From NCBI RefSeq assembly GCF_016906305.1, contig NZ_JADDOL010000001.1:248001-312000 (forward strand): DNA of 64,000 bases. Reading direction: 5' to 3'. This document shows, piece by piece, positions 40,125-49,600 of this stretch; within the stretch, counting starts at the first letter, position 1, and every line of letters begins with the position of its first letter. A model generated the notes under the pieces. The model searched no databases. It was not told the origin of the DNA and was given only the letters and a program-made list of their open reading frames with translations. The position numbers and the translations under genes are program-made. The stretch comes from Alloalcanivorax marinus. Its GTDB lineage: Bacteria; Pseudomonadota; Gammaproteobacteria; Pseudomonadales; Alcanivoracaceae.

Positions 40125-41084
40125 TCAGGGCTCCGTGACGTCGATCTTCTTGAGTACTTTTTGCAGGCCGGCCACGGTGCCGCCCACGTCGCTGAGGTTG
40201 GAGGGCAGCAGCAGGGTGGTGGATTCCTTGGCCAGCTTCTCGAACGCCGCCACGTACTGTTCGGCGATGCGCAGGCTCACCGCCTCGTCGCCGCCGTCCT
40301 GGCGAATCGCGGCGGCCACTTCGCCGAGGCCGGTGGCGGTGGCCTGGGCCAGCAGCTCGATCTGGCGGGCGCGGCCTTCGGCCTCGTTGATCTGCTTGAG
40401 CTTTTCACCCTCGGAGATGTTGATCATCTCCTGCTTCTCGCCCTCGGAGCGGTTGATGGCCGCCTGCCGGTCCCCTTCGGAACGATTGATGGCGGCCTGG
40501 CGGTCGCCCTCGGATTCGGCCACCACGGCGCGCCGTTCCCGCTCGGCCCGGACCTGCTTCTCCATGGCGTCCTTGATCGAGGCCGGCAGGGTGATGTCGG
40601 CCACTTCGTAGCGCAGCACCTTGACGCCCCAGGGCTGGGCCGCTTCGTCCACGGCGCGCACCACTTCCATGTTGATCTCCGAGCGTTCCTCGAAGGTCTT
40701 GTCCAGGTCGATCTTGCCGATCACCGAACGCAGGGTGGTCTGGGCCAGCTGCTGGGAGGCCTGCACGTAGTCGTCAACGCCGTAGCTGGCGGCCTTGGCG
40801 TCCACCACCTGCAGATACATGACGCCGTCGATGGAGACCTCGATGTTGTCCTTGGTGATGCAGCTCTGGCGCGGCACGTCGCGGACGATTTCCTTGAGCG
40901 AATGCTTGTAGGCGACCCGGTCGATGAACGGCACCAGCACATGCAGGCCGGCTTCCAGGGAGGTGCGGTACTTGCCCAGCCGTTCCACCACGAAGACCTG
41001 TCGCTGCGGTACGATGCGCACCGTCATGAACAGCAGAATGATCACGCCCAGGGCGAGCAGCGCCGGAATAATGAGTCCCATCAT
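40125..41084 (-). CDS. SPFH/band 7 domain protein (stomatin-like, QmcA/YbbK type)
   Basis: A membrane-anchored scaffold protein of 319 residues. One N-terminal membrane segment (LIIPALLALGVIILLFMTV) is followed by the SPFH domain (VPQRQVFVVERLGKYRTSLE, VPFIDRVAYKHSLKE) and a charged coiled-coil flotillin-like region made of 11-residue repeats beginning SEGDRQAAINR. Such proteins organise membrane microdomains and control the FtsH protease. The first of two adjacent ATGs (41084) has AAGGAA seven bases upstream. It lies 20 bases downstream of the NfeD-like gene, the standard pairing. Confidence 0.93.
   Translation of the reverse strand: MMGLIIPALLALGVIILLFMTVRIVPQRQVFVVERLGKYRTSLEAGLHVLVPFIDRVAYKHSLKEIVRDVPRQSCITKDNIEVSIDGVMYLQVVDAKAASYGVDDYVQASQQLAQTTLRSVIGKIDLDKTFEERSEINMEVVRAVDEAAQPWGVKVLRYEVADITLPASIKDAMEKQVRAERERRAVVAESEGDRQAAINRSEGDRQAAINRSEGEKQEMINISEGEKLKQINEAEGRARQIELLAQATATGLGEVAAAIRQDGGDEAVSLRIAEQYVAAFEKLAKESTTLLLPSNLSDVGGTVAGLQKVLKKIDVTEP
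40383..40514 (-). repeat. Four tandem 33-base units inside the SPFH gene
   Basis: Four consecutive 11-codon units read SEGDRQAAINR, SEGDRQAAINR, SEGEKQEMINI and SEGEKLKQINE. The first two are identical in protein. The 11-residue period fits a right-handed coiled coil; recent unit duplication would change the rod length. Confidence 0.8.
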
Positions 41085-41104
41085 GGATTGGTTCCTTGTT
41101 GCGG

Positions 41105-41575
41105 TTACGGGTTCTGATCGTCGGTGGCGGCGCGCGGGTCGGACCAGGGCGCCACGGTGAGCCAAAGGCCGTCGTGGCGGATGATGCGGACCATCTGGCC
41201 GTCGCTCAGCGGCTGGCTGGACTGCGCCTGCCAGCGGGCGCCGCGATAGCGCACCGTGCCGATGCCGTTCTCGAAGACGCCTTCCACGGTGGCGCGGGCG
41301 CCCACCAGGCCGGCGCTGTCGTCGCTGTTGACGCCCTGGGTCTCGCGGCCGAACAGGCGGTCGCGCAGGTAACGGCGGGCGAACACCAGCAGCAGCAGGC
41401 TGAGGCCGGCGAACAGGGTGATTTCCCAGACCGGGTTATCGAGCACCCCCAGGAACACCAGGGCGCCCACCAGCAGCGCCGCCAGGCCCAGGAAAATGGT
41501 CACCAGCCCGGACAGGGCGAATTCGGCGATCACCAGGATCAGACCGAAGATGATCCAATAGCTGTATTCCGGCAC
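41105..41575 (-). CDS. NfeD-like membrane protein (YbbJ type)
   Basis: A short NfeD-family protein of 156 residues. Hydrophobic segments cover about residues 6-66 (IIFGLILVIAEFALSGLVTI), and the C-terminal OB-fold domain (VGARATVEGVFENGIGTVRY to RIIRHDGLWLTVAPW) faces the cytoplasm. NfeD proteins pair with SPFH proteins in membrane microdomains. The start is GTG at 41575, with GGGGAG seven bases before it; no ATG is available nearby. The SPFH gene follows directly. Confidence 0.9.
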   Translation of the reverse strand: MPEYSYWIIFGLILVIAEFALSGLVTIFLGLAALLVGALVFLGVLDNPVWEITLFAGLSLLLLVFARRYLRDRLFGRETQGVNSDDSAGLVGARATVEGVFENGIGTVRYRGARWQAQSSQPLSDGQMVRIIRHDGLWLTVAPWSDPRAATDDQNP

Positions 41576-41645
41576 GTCTTTGCTCCCCGCTGGTGAACCG
41601 TCACCTTACCACCTTCCCGGTGACGGGTCCGTGCACCGTTCAAGG

Positions 41646-42131
41646 TCAGTGCTGGTGGCCACCGGGCCCGTGCACATGGCCGTGGGCCTTTTCCTCGTCG
41701 CTGGCGTCGCGTACTCCCATCACCCGCATCTCGAAGCGCAGGTCGAGGCCGGCCAGGGGATGGTTGGCGTCCACGTCCACGGTTTTCAGGCCCACCTTGA
41801 GCACGGTGACCCGGCGCGGGCCCTGCTCGGTGCTCACTTCCACCACCTTACCCGGTTTGAGCTTGCCGGCGTGTTTGAGGTACTTGGCGGAGAGCCGCTG
41901 GCGCAGGCTTTCGTCGCGGCGGCCGTAGGCGTCTTCCGGGGCCAGGGTCACGGTCACCGCGTCGCCCTCGTCCTTGCCGGCCAGGGCCTGTTCCAGGCCG
42001 CGCAGAATGTTGCCGTGGCCGTGCAGGTAGGCGAGCGGTTGATCGGTGGGGCTGTGCTCCAGTTCCAGGTCGTGTTCGGCGTCGAACAGGGTGTAATGCA
42101 GCGTGACCACCTTGTCTTTTTCAATGGGCAT
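41646..42131 (-). CDS. slyD: FKBP-type peptidyl-prolyl isomerase, SlyD-like
   Basis: A cytoplasmic prolyl isomerase and chaperone of 161 residues. The FKBP part (VVTLHYTLFDAEHDLELEHS, LAYLHGHGNILRGLEQALAG) is split by the insert-in-flap domain (YGRRDESLRQRLSAKYLKHA) as in SlyD. The short histidine-rich tail (KAHGHVHGPGGHQH) could bind nickel or other metals, as in E. coli SlyD where it serves hydrogenase maturation. I use ATG 42131 (MPIEKDKVV). It is divergent from the CDF transporter gene. Confidence 0.92.
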   Translation of the reverse strand: MPIEKDKVVTLHYTLFDAEHDLELEHSPTDQPLAYLHGHGNILRGLEQALAGKDEGDAVTVTLAPEDAYGRRDESLRQRLSAKYLKHAGKLKPGKVVEVSTEQGPRRVTVLKVGLKTVDVDANHPLAGLDLRFEMRVMGVRDASDEEKAHGHVHGPGGHQH

Positions 42132-42243
42132 GGCTCGATATCCTAAAAACGGCGAAGCCGGGATTCTGCGGCGCCGACGCCGCGCTGGCAAGACGGACGC
42201 TTGCACGGCATGCTGCCCGGATATCAACGGTCTGGAGGGACCC

Positions 42244-43155
42244 ATGTCCGGCTCGAAAAAAGTCGTTATCGCCGCCATGTGCGGCAACATTCTGATCGCC
42301 ATCACCAAGTTCGTGGCGGCGACCATCACCGGCAGTTCGGCGATGCTGTCCGAAGGGATTCATTCGCTGGTGGACACCGGCAACGGCGTACTGCTGCTGC
42401 ATGGCATGAAGCGGGCAAAAGCACCGCCGAACGAGCGCTTTCCGTTCGGCCACGGCAAGGAGGTGTATTTCTGGGCGTTCGCCGTGGCGATTCTGATTTT
42501 CGCCCTGGGCGCGGGCATTTCCCTGTACGAAGGGGTCATGCATCTGCGCCACCCGGAGCCGATCAGCAATCCGCTGATCAACTACATCGTGCTGGGGCTG
42601 GCCATGGTGTTCGAAGGCGTGGCCTGGACCATCGCCCTGAAGGAATTCCGCCGCACCAAGGGTGGGCGCGGCTATGTGGAAGCGATCAGCCGGGGCAAGG
42701 ACCCGACCACTTTCGTGGTGCTGTTCGAGGATTCCGCCGCCATGCTGGGGTTGCTGGTGGCGCTGCTCGGCGTGCTGCTCACCCAGGTCACCGGGCTGCT
42801 CTGGTTCGACGGTCTGGCGTCGATTCTGATCGGGCTGATCCTGGCCGGCACCGCCTGCTGGCTGGCCTACGAGACCAAGGGGCTGCTGATCGGCGAGGCC
42901 GCCAATCCGAAGGTGGTGGCGGGCATCCGCCGGGCCGCCCTGTCGATGCCCAGCATCGAGGCGGTGAACGAGGTACTGACCATGCACATGGGCCCGGACT
43001 TCATTCTGGTGAACATCAGCGTGACCTTTTCGCCGTCCTTGGGCACCCACCGGCTGGAGAGCGTGATCGCCGAACTGGATCGCACTCTCAAGGCCCAGGA
43101 CCCGCGCATCAAGCGAGTGTTCGTGGAGGCGGAGGCGCCGGCGGCGACGGATTGA
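42244..43155 (+). CDS. Cation diffusion facilitator (CDF) family transporter, ZnT9-like group
   Basis: An inner-membrane divalent cation/proton antiporter of 303 residues with six membrane segments. TM2 has SAMLSEGIHSLVDTGNGVLL with the His and Asp of the transport site. TM5 has FVVLFEDSAAMLGLLVALLG, a Glu-Asp pair in place of the usual HxxxD, the pattern of the SLC30A9/ZnT9-like subgroup. A cytoplasmic C-terminal domain (NEVLTMHMGPDFILVNISVT) follows. GGAGGG precedes the ATG at 42244. Its last 47 bases overlap the convergent acyltransferase gene. Zinc, iron or manganese are all possible cargos. Confidence 0.88.
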   Translation: MSGSKKVVIAAMCGNILIAITKFVAATITGSSAMLSEGIHSLVDTGNGVLLLHGMKRAKAPPNERFPFGHGKEVYFWAFAVAILIFALGAGISLYEGVMHLRHPEPISNPLINYIVLGLAMVFEGVAWTIALKEFRRTKGGRGYVEAISRGKDPTTFVVLFEDSAAMLGLLVALLGVLLTQVTGLLWFDGLASILIGLILAGTACWLAYETKGLLIGEAANPKVVAGIRRAALSMPSIEAVNEVLTMHMGPDFILVNISVTFSPSLGTHRLESVIAELDRTLKAQDPRIKRVFVEAEAPAATD

Positions 43156-44131
43156 GCGGTGGCGGCGCCAGTCCCAGGGCGGCGCGGTCCTCGCCCCGCT
43201 CCAGGCGGCGCAGCAGACTCAGCGACTGGCGGTACCAGAGCCGGCGACCGCCGGGCCGCCATTTGAAGCGCTTGTAGGTCCACTGATACTGCGACAGGTT
43301 ACGGCGGATGCAGTCTTCCAGGCCACGGTTGAGCAGGGTCAGCACACAGGCCTCGTCGACGGCCTGCTCCAGCTGCGGCGCCGGTTCAAAGCGGATGTGC
43401 ACGTCCCGCACGCTGCCCTCGCCCCGGTAGCAGGAGACCAGGAAAATGCGCGGCCGGTAGCGCCGCACCAGCTTGTCCACCAGCCCGGGCGTGGGCACTT
43501 CATGGCCGAAGAACGGCACGAAGGGATTGCTGCGGTTGCCGGGATTGTGGTCCGCCAGCAGCGCCAGGGTGCCGTTGCCGCGTAGCGTGGCCAGCCCTTC
43601 CTTGACCCCCTGGCTGTTGGTGGGCACCAGCCGGCAGCCGGTGCGCTCACGGGCTTTTTTGACCAGCGCGTCCACCAGGGTGGCCGGGTGCGGCTGGTAC
43701 ATCACCGTGGTGTTGCCCTGGCGTCCCAGGTAGAGATTGATGGTTTCCCAGCTGCCCTGGTGCAGCGACAGCAGCAGCACCGGGCGCTCCTCGGCGCAGG
43801 CATCCAGATACGCCTGCTCGCCCTGGATCTCGGTGATGCGGTCCAGGGTCTGTTCCACCGGCCGCTGCCAGACATGGGCGAATTCGCAGAACGAACGGCC
43901 CAGTTCGCGCAGGCTCTGGCGGCCGATGCGACGTGCTTCGTCCAGGCTCAGCTGCGGCTGGGTGGCGATCAGATTGATCAGCACCGTGCGATAGGCGCTG
44001 GCATAGCGCAGCGGTACCCGGGTGATCAGGTCCCCCAGCAAGGCGCCCAGGGCGGACGCGATCGGCAGCGGCAGCCAGGCGACCAGACGCATCAACCAGC
44101 GCAGCCGTTGCCCGCGGGTGTGGGCACTCAT
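43109..44131 (-). CDS. LpxL/HtrB-type lysophospholipid or lipid A acyltransferase
   Basis: An inner-membrane acyltransferase of 340 residues in the lipid A late-acyltransferase family. After a hydrophobic N-terminal segment, the catalytic box is LSLHQGSWETINL (H-x4-E as in LpxL/HtrB), then LVPTNSQGVKEGLATLRGNG, ALLADHNPGNRSNPFVPFFG and the C-terminal QYQWTYKRFKWRPGG, which is the usual end of LpxL. A proline-rich tail of about 20 residues is extra. It overlaps the upstream MBL-fold gene as ATGA and so is linked to the chp operon. Lipid A or another glycolipid could be the target. Confidence 0.9.
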   Translation of the reverse strand: MSAHTRGQRLRWLMRLVAWLPLPIASALGALLGDLITRVPLRYASAYRTVLINLIATQPQLSLDEARRIGRQSLRELGRSFCEFAHVWQRPVEQTLDRITEIQGEQAYLDACAEERPVLLLSLHQGSWETINLYLGRQGNTTVMYQPHPATLVDALVKKARERTGCRLVPTNSQGVKEGLATLRGNGTLALLADHNPGNRSNPFVPFFGHEVPTPGLVDKLVRRYRPRIFLVSCYRGEGSVRDVHIRFEPAPQLEQAVDEACVLTLLNRGLEDCIRRNLSQYQWTYKRFKWRPGGRRLWYRQSLSLLRRLERGEDRAALGLAPPPLNPSPPAPPPPRTLA

Positions 44132-45144
44132 CGGGGCGGTTCCTCCTCGAACCCGTGGTCGTGGAGCGTGAGGGTATCGCCGTGACCGGGGGCCTGAAAA
44201 GACCGTGCCGCCACGCCGTGCCGGCGGCGCGCCGCGTCCAGCGCCCGCGGCGGCTCGTCCAGGGGCTCGTCGGTGAGCACGAAAGTGCCCCAGTGCATGG
44301 CCAGGGAATGCGTGGCGGCCAGGTCCTGGTGGATGCGCACCGCCTCGTCCGGATTGATGTGCACCGGCGCCATGAACCAGCGCGGCTGGTAGGCGCCGAT
44401 CGGCAGCAGCGCCACGTCCACCGGGCCGAGCACGTCCTGGATTTCCCGGAACACCGGGGCGTAGCCGGTATCGCCGGCGAAGAACAGGCTGAAATCGTCC
44501 CAGTCCAGGCGCCAGCCGCACCACAGGGTGCGGTTGCGGTCGCGGGCGCCGCGGCCGCTGAAGTGCTGGGCGGGCAGACAGAAAGCGTGGAAATCCTGAT
44601 GGCGCTGATGTTGCCACCAGCCCAGTTCCACCACCCGGGCGACGCCCCGGCGGCGCAACCATTCGCCCACGCCACGGGGGGCGAACCAGCACAGGCGCTC
44701 GCCGAAGCGCTCGTTCAGCGCCCGCACCGAGGCCCGGTCCAGGTGATCGTAGTGATTGTGCGACACCAGCACCGCGTGGATTTCGGGCAGGGCGTCGATG
44801 CTCAGCGCCGGCGCCACGGTGCGCTTCGGGCCGGCGAACGACACCGGCGAGCAGCGCTCGGAGAACACCGGGTCGGTGAGCAGATTCCAGCCCCGGTACT
44901 GCACCAGATAAGTGGCGTGGCCGATCCAGGTAAAGCGCGGACGGTCGGCCGGGGTCGCCAGCAGCGCCGGGTCCGGCTGGCGCAACGGGAAAGGTCGCCG
45001 GGGCGGAAAACGGCCCCGGGTTTCCCGCTGCCAGCGCAGGAAGTCGCGCAGGCCGTGATCCGGCGTGGGGTGTCGATTCACATGGCGGGGGCCGGCGCGG
45101 TGGTCCTCGGCGGCCAGTCGCTCCAGGCGGGCCCAATCGATCAT
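44128..45144 (-). CDS. Metallo-beta-lactamase-fold hydrolase (NAPE-PLD/UlaG-like)
   Basis: A metal-dependent hydrolase of 338 residues. The metal-binding motif is VLVSHNHYDHLD (HxHxDH), with more ligands in LPAQHFSGRG and FFAGDTGYAPVF and a late MHWGTF histidine. The early FTWIGHATYLVQYRGWNLLT and TDPVFSERCSPVSF are typical of the NAPE-PLD-like group, phosphodiesterases that act on N-acyl phospholipids. Start and stop overlap chpC and the acyltransferase gene respectively as ATGA, so it is translationally coupled to both. A phospholipid substrate is inferred from family and neighbour. Confidence 0.87.
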   Translation of the reverse strand: MIDWARLERLAAEDHRAGPRHVNRHPTPDHGLRDFLRWQRETRGRFPPRRPFPLRQPDPALLATPADRPRFTWIGHATYLVQYRGWNLLTDPVFSERCSPVSFAGPKRTVAPALSIDALPEIHAVLVSHNHYDHLDRASVRALNERFGERLCWFAPRGVGEWLRRRGVARVVELGWWQHQRHQDFHAFCLPAQHFSGRGARDRNRTLWCGWRLDWDDFSLFFAGDTGYAPVFREIQDVLGPVDVALLPIGAYQPRWFMAPVHINPDEAVRIHQDLAATHSLAMHWGTFVLTDEPLDEPPRALDAARRRHGVAARSFQAPGHGDTLTLHDHGFEEEPPR

Positions 45145-45626
45145 GCGTTGAGGCCGGCCACCGCCCGTTCGATGGCGTCCAGATCCGGGATCACCGCCAG
45201 ATCACCGCCCACCTGCACGTACATGGCTTCCGCCGGTCCGGTGTCGCCGGGTTCCTCCACCGGGTCGCCTTTGTTGACCCGCAGCAGGCGCGGGATGCCC
45301 TGCACCACGGTGGCATAGAAGCGGGCGCCGCCGGTCACCGTGTTGATCACGGCGATGCGCGCCTCCGGGCCGATCGCTACCTGGCCGGAGTCATTGAGCT
45401 TCTCGAAGGAAATCAGGGGCAGGTCCTGGTCCCGCCAGTTGATCCAGCCAAGCAGCCACTCCGGGCCGTGGCCGGGGCGGTCCGGCTGCCGCAGGGGAAT
45501 CACCTCGGCGACCACGATATTGGGGATCAGCCAGGGGCGCCCCTTCATCGGGATCAGCAGGCTGGGAATGTCGTCGGGGATCGGCGCGTCGGGCGCGCGT
45601 TTTTCAGACGTCTGTGATTCGGACAT
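45141..45626 (-). CDS. chpC: CheW-domain adaptor protein ChpC
   Basis: A CheW-like protein of 161 residues (PSLLIPMKGRPWLIPNIVVA, PEWLLGWINWRDQDLPLISF, ARIAVINTVTGGARFYATVV). In the Pil-Chp system it is the second CheW, connecting receptors to the kinase ChpA, and in P. aeruginosa it is needed for some stimuli only. I prefer ATG 45626, with GAGG five bases upstream, over ATG 45641. It lies 44 bases downstream of chpB, and its stop overlaps the MBL-fold gene as ATGA. Confidence 0.9.
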   Translation of the reverse strand: MSESQTSEKRAPDAPIPDDIPSLLIPMKGRPWLIPNIVVAEVIPLRQPDRPGHGPEWLLGWINWRDQDLPLISFEKLNDSGQVAIGPEARIAVINTVTGGARFYATVVQGIPRLLRVNKGDPVEEPGDTGPAEAMYVQVGGDLAVIPDLDAIERAVAGLNA

Positions 45627-45670
45627 CGTTGCCTCGGGCATGGTTGTATCGAACCTTGTTAGCCAGAACC

Positions 45671-46684
45671 TCAGGGGGCCGCGACGGCCACCTCCCGGCG
45701 CACCCGCTCCACCAGCTGCCGGGCCAGTTGCTCCGGCGTACCACTGTAGCTTACACAACCGGTTTCGCGCACGGCGTCCGGCTGACTGCTCACCGCGCAG
45801 CTGTCGGCGGTCTGCGCCCACACCGTGGTGCCGTCGGTGGCCAGCCGTGGGGCGGTGATGGCGCCGTCGTTGCCCATGCCGGAAAACAGGATGGCGCCGG
45901 CGCAGCCGCCGAAACCGCCGGCCACATTATGCAGCACCTGGTCGATGCTGGGCGCATAGGGGCCCTCCCAGGGCTGGCCGGTGAGCCGCACGCCCCCGTC
46001 CCGGTCGAATTCGATGCTTTCCGACACCGGCGCCACCAGCAGGCGCCCGTGGCTCAGGCGGCTGCCGGTGCCGGCCACCTGGCAGTCCAGGCGGCTGTCC
46101 CGGCGCAACACCTGGCACAGGGTATCGAGAAAGCCGGCATCGATGTGCTGGGCCAGCACGAACGCCACCGGCAGGTGTGGCGGCAGGGCGTCGAGAAACT
46201 GCTTCACCGCCGCCGGGCCGCCGAGGCTGGCGCCCAGCACCCAGACCCGTTCCGCCACGCCTTCGCCGGTGGCCAGCGGCTGGAATTCCCGGGGCCGGGG
46301 AATCGGCGCCGGGGTCGGAACCCGGGGCACGGTATCCAGGCGTTCCACCGCCGGTTTGCCGATGTAGTCCACCAGCTTGGTGACCAGCCGACGCTCCCAG
46401 CGCGGGTAGTGGCTGGCGGTGCGCGCCGGCGCCTGACCGTCGCAGAACAGCAACGGCGCCGCCGCCTGTTCCAGCAGCCGATCAAGGAACGGCTGCCAGC
46501 GATCTTCGCGGGACAGGTCCACCACCCACAGGTCCAGGGCGCCCTCTTCCAGCCAGCGATCTTCCAGGCTGTCCGGCGCGGTACTGACCAGCACCTGGTA
46601 GCCCTGGCGCTTGATGGCGGCGGCCAGCAGGTGCCCTTGCAGGGTGTCGTCGGCGATCACGCCGACCCGGCCCGGGCCGGCCAT
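45671..46684 (-). CDS. chpB: Chemotaxis-type protein-glutamate methylesterase ChpB
   Basis: A CheB-like methylesterase of 337 residues that would remove methyl groups from the PilJ receptor. The catalytic Ser lies in VLGASLGGPAAVKQFL, the His in FVLAQHIDAGFLDTL, and the Asp in ILFSGMGNDGAITAP. The N-terminal 120 residues resemble a receiver domain but lack the usual phosphorylation-site block (GALDLWVVDLSRED carries an Asp but without the DxxMP motif), as is common in ChpB. Its ATG shares one base with the chpA stop (TGATG). Confidence 0.93.
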   Translation of the reverse strand: MAGPGRVGVIADDTLQGHLLAAAIKRQGYQVLVSTAPDSLEDRWLEEGALDLWVVDLSREDRWQPFLDRLLEQAAAPLLFCDGQAPARTASHYPRWERRLVTKLVDYIGKPAVERLDTVPRVPTPAPIPRPREFQPLATGEGVAERVWVLGASLGGPAAVKQFLDALPPHLPVAFVLAQHIDAGFLDTLCQVLRRDSRLDCQVAGTGSRLSHGRLLVAPVSESIEFDRDGGVRLTGQPWEGPYAPSIDQVLHNVAGGFGGCAGAILFSGMGNDGAITAPRLATDGTTVWAQTADSCAVSSQPDAVRETGCVSYSGTPEQLARQLVERVRREVAVAAP

Positions 46685-49600
46685 CAGGCGCGCACCTCCC
46701 CGGTTTCGCCGAGCAGTTCACGCAGGGTGGCGAGCAGTTCGTTCTCCTGGAAGGGCTTGCCCATGTAGCAGTCGACGCCGATGTCGAAGGCGCGCTCGCG
46801 GTGCTTCTCGCCGGTGCGCGAGGTGATCATGATGATCGGCACCGCCTTGAGCCGGTCGTCGTGGCGCATATGGGTGGCCACCTCGAAGCCGTCCATGCGC
46901 GGCATTTCGATGTCCAGCAGCAGCGCGTCCGGGGTCTTCTCCTCCAGGGTGGCGATGGCGTCGATGCCGTCCTTGGCGGTGATCACCTCGTAGCCGCTGC
47001 GCTCCAGCAGCCGGCCGGTGACCTTGCGCACGGTCACCGAGTCGTCCACCACCATCACCAGCGGCAGGGTGTGGGTGTCTTCCTCCAGGGCGGGCGCCGC
47101 CGGCGCCAGCGGCGCACGGGCATCGCTGAGCGCCTTTTGCTGAGCCTGGGCGGCGCGGATCAGCGAGTGAATGTCGAGAATGATCACCACCGCGCCGTCA
47201 CCAAGAATGGTGGCGCCGCTGATGCCGGCCACGCTGGCCAGCTGCGGGCCCACGGACTTGACCACCACTTCCCGGGAGCCGATCAGGCTGTCCACCACCA
47301 GGGCCACGCTATGGTCGGCGCTGCGGATCAGCAGCACCGGCAGGGGCTGGCTCTGGCTTTCCAGGTTCGGGGCCGCCACGTCGTGCACGAAGCGGCCCAG
47401 ATAGTTCAGATCGTAGCGTTGCCCGGCATAGTGATAGCCGTCGCCCTGACGGTCCGTGGTCCGGTCACCATCCTGGCCCAGATGATCGCTCAGCTCATAG
47501 GGGCTGACGCGCACGATGCCTTCGATCTGGTTCAGCGGGATGGCGTAGGCGTCGTCGCCGACGCGCACCATCAGCGCCCGGTTCATGGCCAGGGTGAACG
47601 GCAGGCGCACCAGGAAGCGGGTGCCCTGGCCGGGTCGCGAGTCGATGGTCACCGAGCCGCCCAGCTGTTTGATCTCGCTGGCCACCACGTCCATGCCCAC
47701 GCCCCGGCCGGACACCTGCGTCACCTGGCTGGCGGTGGAGAAACCGGCATGGAAGATGAACTGCTGAATTTCATGATCCGGCAGCGCCGCGTCCTCGGCC
47801 ATCAGGCCCCGCTCCACCGCCTTGCGACGCACCGCCTCGGTGTCGATGCCGCGGCCGTCGTCGGCCAGAATCACCACCACTTCGCCGCCCTCCCGGGTCA
47901 GCTCCAGGGTGACACGACCGCCCTCCTGCTTGCCCGCCTGGCGACGCCCTTCCGGGGCCTCGATGCCGTGGTCCACGGCGTTGCGCAGCATGTGCTCCAG
48001 CGGCGCCACCACCCGTTCCATCAGGGTGCGGTCCAGCTCGCTCTCCGGGTTGAGCACGTCGAAGGTGACGCGCTTGCCCAGCTCGCCGGAAATCTGCCGC
48101 ACGATGCGCCGCAGCCGCGGCACCAGCCGCGAGAACGGCACCATGCGGGTGCGCATCAGTTTTTCCTGCAGATCGGTGTTGATGCGCTGTTGCTGCAGCA
48201 GCAGGGTTTCCGTGTCGCGGGTGCGGTCCAGCAGAGTGTTCTTCAGGTCCAGCAGGTCGGAGGCGGACTCGGACAGCTGCTTGGTGATCTGGTGCAGTTC
48301 CGAGTACTGGTCCATTTCCAGCGGGTCGAAGCGGCCGTCGAACTCACCCCGGTCCACGCCCTGCTGATAGTTGGAGAGAATCTGCGCTTCGGTTTCCACG
48401 TCCAGGCGCCGCAGCTGCTCGTACAGCCGGGTCACGGTGGCGCCCATTTCCGCCACGTTGAAGCCGAATTCGCTGATGCTCTGTTCCACCCGGCCCCGGT
48501 TGATGGAGGTTTCCCCGGCCAGGTTCACCAGGGCCTCCAGCACATCGGCGCCCACCCGCACCATTTCCTGCGGCTGCGCCTGGGGCCGGCGCTCTTCCCG
48601 TTGCGGGCGCGTCGCTTGCGGATCCGGGCCGGCCACGGTCGCTGGTGGCCCGGCCGGGGCCGGGCGCGCCGCCACCCGCTCGCGCAGCCCGGCGAGCCGT
48701 TGGTTGATGGCATCGAAGTGCGCCAGCATGGCTTCGAAATCGCCGTCTTCCGGGTCCCGGCGCTGGCTTTCCAGCCGGTTGATCAGACCCTCGAAGCCGT
48801 GGCTCTGGTCGCCCAGATCTTGCAGGCCGGCGAGGCGGGCGCCGCCCTTGAGGGTGTGCAGAGCGCGCTTCAGGTCGTCGCTGAAGTCACGGCTCTCGGG
48901 GTGGTCCCGCCAGGCCATCAGGCAGCCGTCGATGATTTCCGCCAGTTCCTCGGATTCCTCCAGAAAAACGTCCAGGATCTCCGGGTCCAGATCCTCCGGC
49001 AGGTCATCGTCAGCGGGGCCGGCCGCCGCCGTGTCCCCGTCGGCTTCGAAGGGCGCCCGCCGTGCCTCGCCCAGGGCGGCGATCAGATCGTCCGCCGCGA
49101 CCGGCGCGCGACCGGCGGCCACCGCCTCGACCATGTCCGCCAGCCGGTCGTGGCAACCGTGCAGCAGGGCCGAGACCGCCGGTGTCAGCAGGGCGCGTTG
49201 CCGGCTCAGGGTGTCGTAGAGCGCTTCCAGCTCGTGGGCGAGGTCGCCCACGGCGCCGGTGTCCGCCATCCGCGCGCTGCCTTTGAGCGTGTGCAGATCG
49301 CGCTGCAGGGACTGCAATTCCAGGCCGTTGTCCGGGTCGGCCAGCCAGGCGTCCAGGCTGCGTGCGGCGCTGTCGAGCACGTCGCGGCCCTCTTCCACGA
49401 ACAGAGCCAGCAGTTCCTGGTCCGGCTCGGAGGGCGTGCCGGTCGGCGCCGGGTCCGCCGCCGCTATCGTCAGGTCGCCGTCCACGGCCTCGCGCAGGGC
49501 GGCCAACAGCTCCGGTGCCGGTGCCGGGGTACGGCCCTGGCGCAGGTCGTCGATCATATCGGCGAGCCGGTCATGGCCCCGGTGCAGCAGGTCGAACAAC

